This document shows, in pieces, positions 63,749-64,000 of a stretch of DNA of 64,000 nucleotides. Origin of the DNA: Paragordius varius (lineage: Eukaryota; Nematomorpha); the NCBI GenBank assembly GCA_964247055.1, contig OZ176053.1, positions 3,224,001 through 3,288,000 on the forward strand, in the 5' to 3' direction. The first letter of the stretch is position 1. Each line of letters opens with the position of its first letter. The notes under the pieces were generated by a model. That model was given only the letters and a program-made list of their open reading frames with translations. It made no database searches and was not told where the DNA came from. Position numbers and translations under genes: made by a program.

Positions 63749-64000
63749 ACACTAGTCGACAAATTTGGACATTTTTGAGCACCACCACTCAAACTTTTAA
63801 ATTATGACTAATTTCAGTGTTTTAAAACCGAATGTGAAAATTTTTTTGATCCCACCAATCAGAATTTTGAAATATTATAGGTTTTTCAATTTTTCAAAAA
63901 CTAGAGAAAATCGAGAGAAAATTAAATATAACTTTATAATAAAATGTTATTATATTATAAACTTAATATTTATTAAAGCGTTTTAAACTCTATCTTTTGA
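63749..64000 (+). repeat. Repeat family I, copy 2 (runs off window)
   Basis: Starts CACTAGTCGACAAATTTGGA and is the near-identical reverse complement of 42339-42590. It continues past the right edge, so its full length is unknown. Confidence 0.75.

Noticed and set aside
1-64000. CRISPR arrays, operons, bacterial promoters or ribosome binding sites
   Set aside because: The sequence is eukaryotic with spliced genes. The only regularly spaced repeat is the degenerate ~155-bp tandem array, which has no spacer structure.
1-64000. tRNA or rRNA genes
   Set aside because: No A/B box pair with a foldable cloverleaf and no rRNA-like conserved stretch was noticed. A dedicated scan was not possible.

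Overview
The window is nuclear DNA from a multicellular animal. It is strongly AT-rich, its genes are split by spliceosomal introns, and it carries animal-specific proteins (an UNC80 channel subunit, katanin p80, a GFI1/senseless zinc-finger factor). No bacterial or viral gene organisation is seen. Many introns are extremely short (23, 24, 28, 30, 31, 32 and 41 nt), while others in the same genes exceed 900 nt. Tiny introns of this kind are known from dicyemids and, in part, from schistosome flatworms. The type I hammerhead ribozyme found here is also of a kind known from schistosomes and newts. A fast-evolving invertebrate such as a flatworm or orthonectid-like lineage is therefore plausible, but the species cannot be named from this window.

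Layout. 182-16749 (+): the C-terminal ~1,600 residues of UNC80 in 38 exons; the gene enters from the left edge. 17178-26737 (-): KATNB1 (katanin p80) with a very long Asn/Ser-rich linker; its first exon was not found. 26738-33190: transposon-rich spacer with a decayed LINE and three copies of one inverted-repeat element. 33191-35067 (+): complete CHMP4/SNF7. 35350-37536 (-): DUSP15/22-type phosphatase, first exon uncertain. 37537-49797: about 12 kb without a confident host gene. It holds a ~155-bp degenerate tandem array split by a 3.4-kb hAT-like insertion, two foldback elements, several MITEs and the hammerhead ribozyme. 49798-52046 (-): complete three-finger GFI1-like factor. 53657-58543 (+): secreted CAP protein with a C-terminal ShKT domain. 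58790-62225 (-): complete CYP3-like cytochrome P450. 62226-64000: repeats.

Neighbouring genes point alternately, giving three tight convergent pairs (UNC80/KATNB1 429 bp apart, CHMP4/DUSP 282 bp, CAP/P450 246 bp). The genes do not form one pathway. UNC80 acts at the plasma membrane with NALCN, katanin p80 on microtubules, CHMP4 in ESCRT-III membrane scission, DUSP in signalling, GFI1 in transcription, P450 in the ER, and the CAP protein outside the cell.

Method. Exon boundaries were set by reading-frame continuity, GT/AG borders and remembered family sequences, with no alignment run. Within each gene model the phase at every junction agrees. Percent identities and E-values are not given because nothing was computed.
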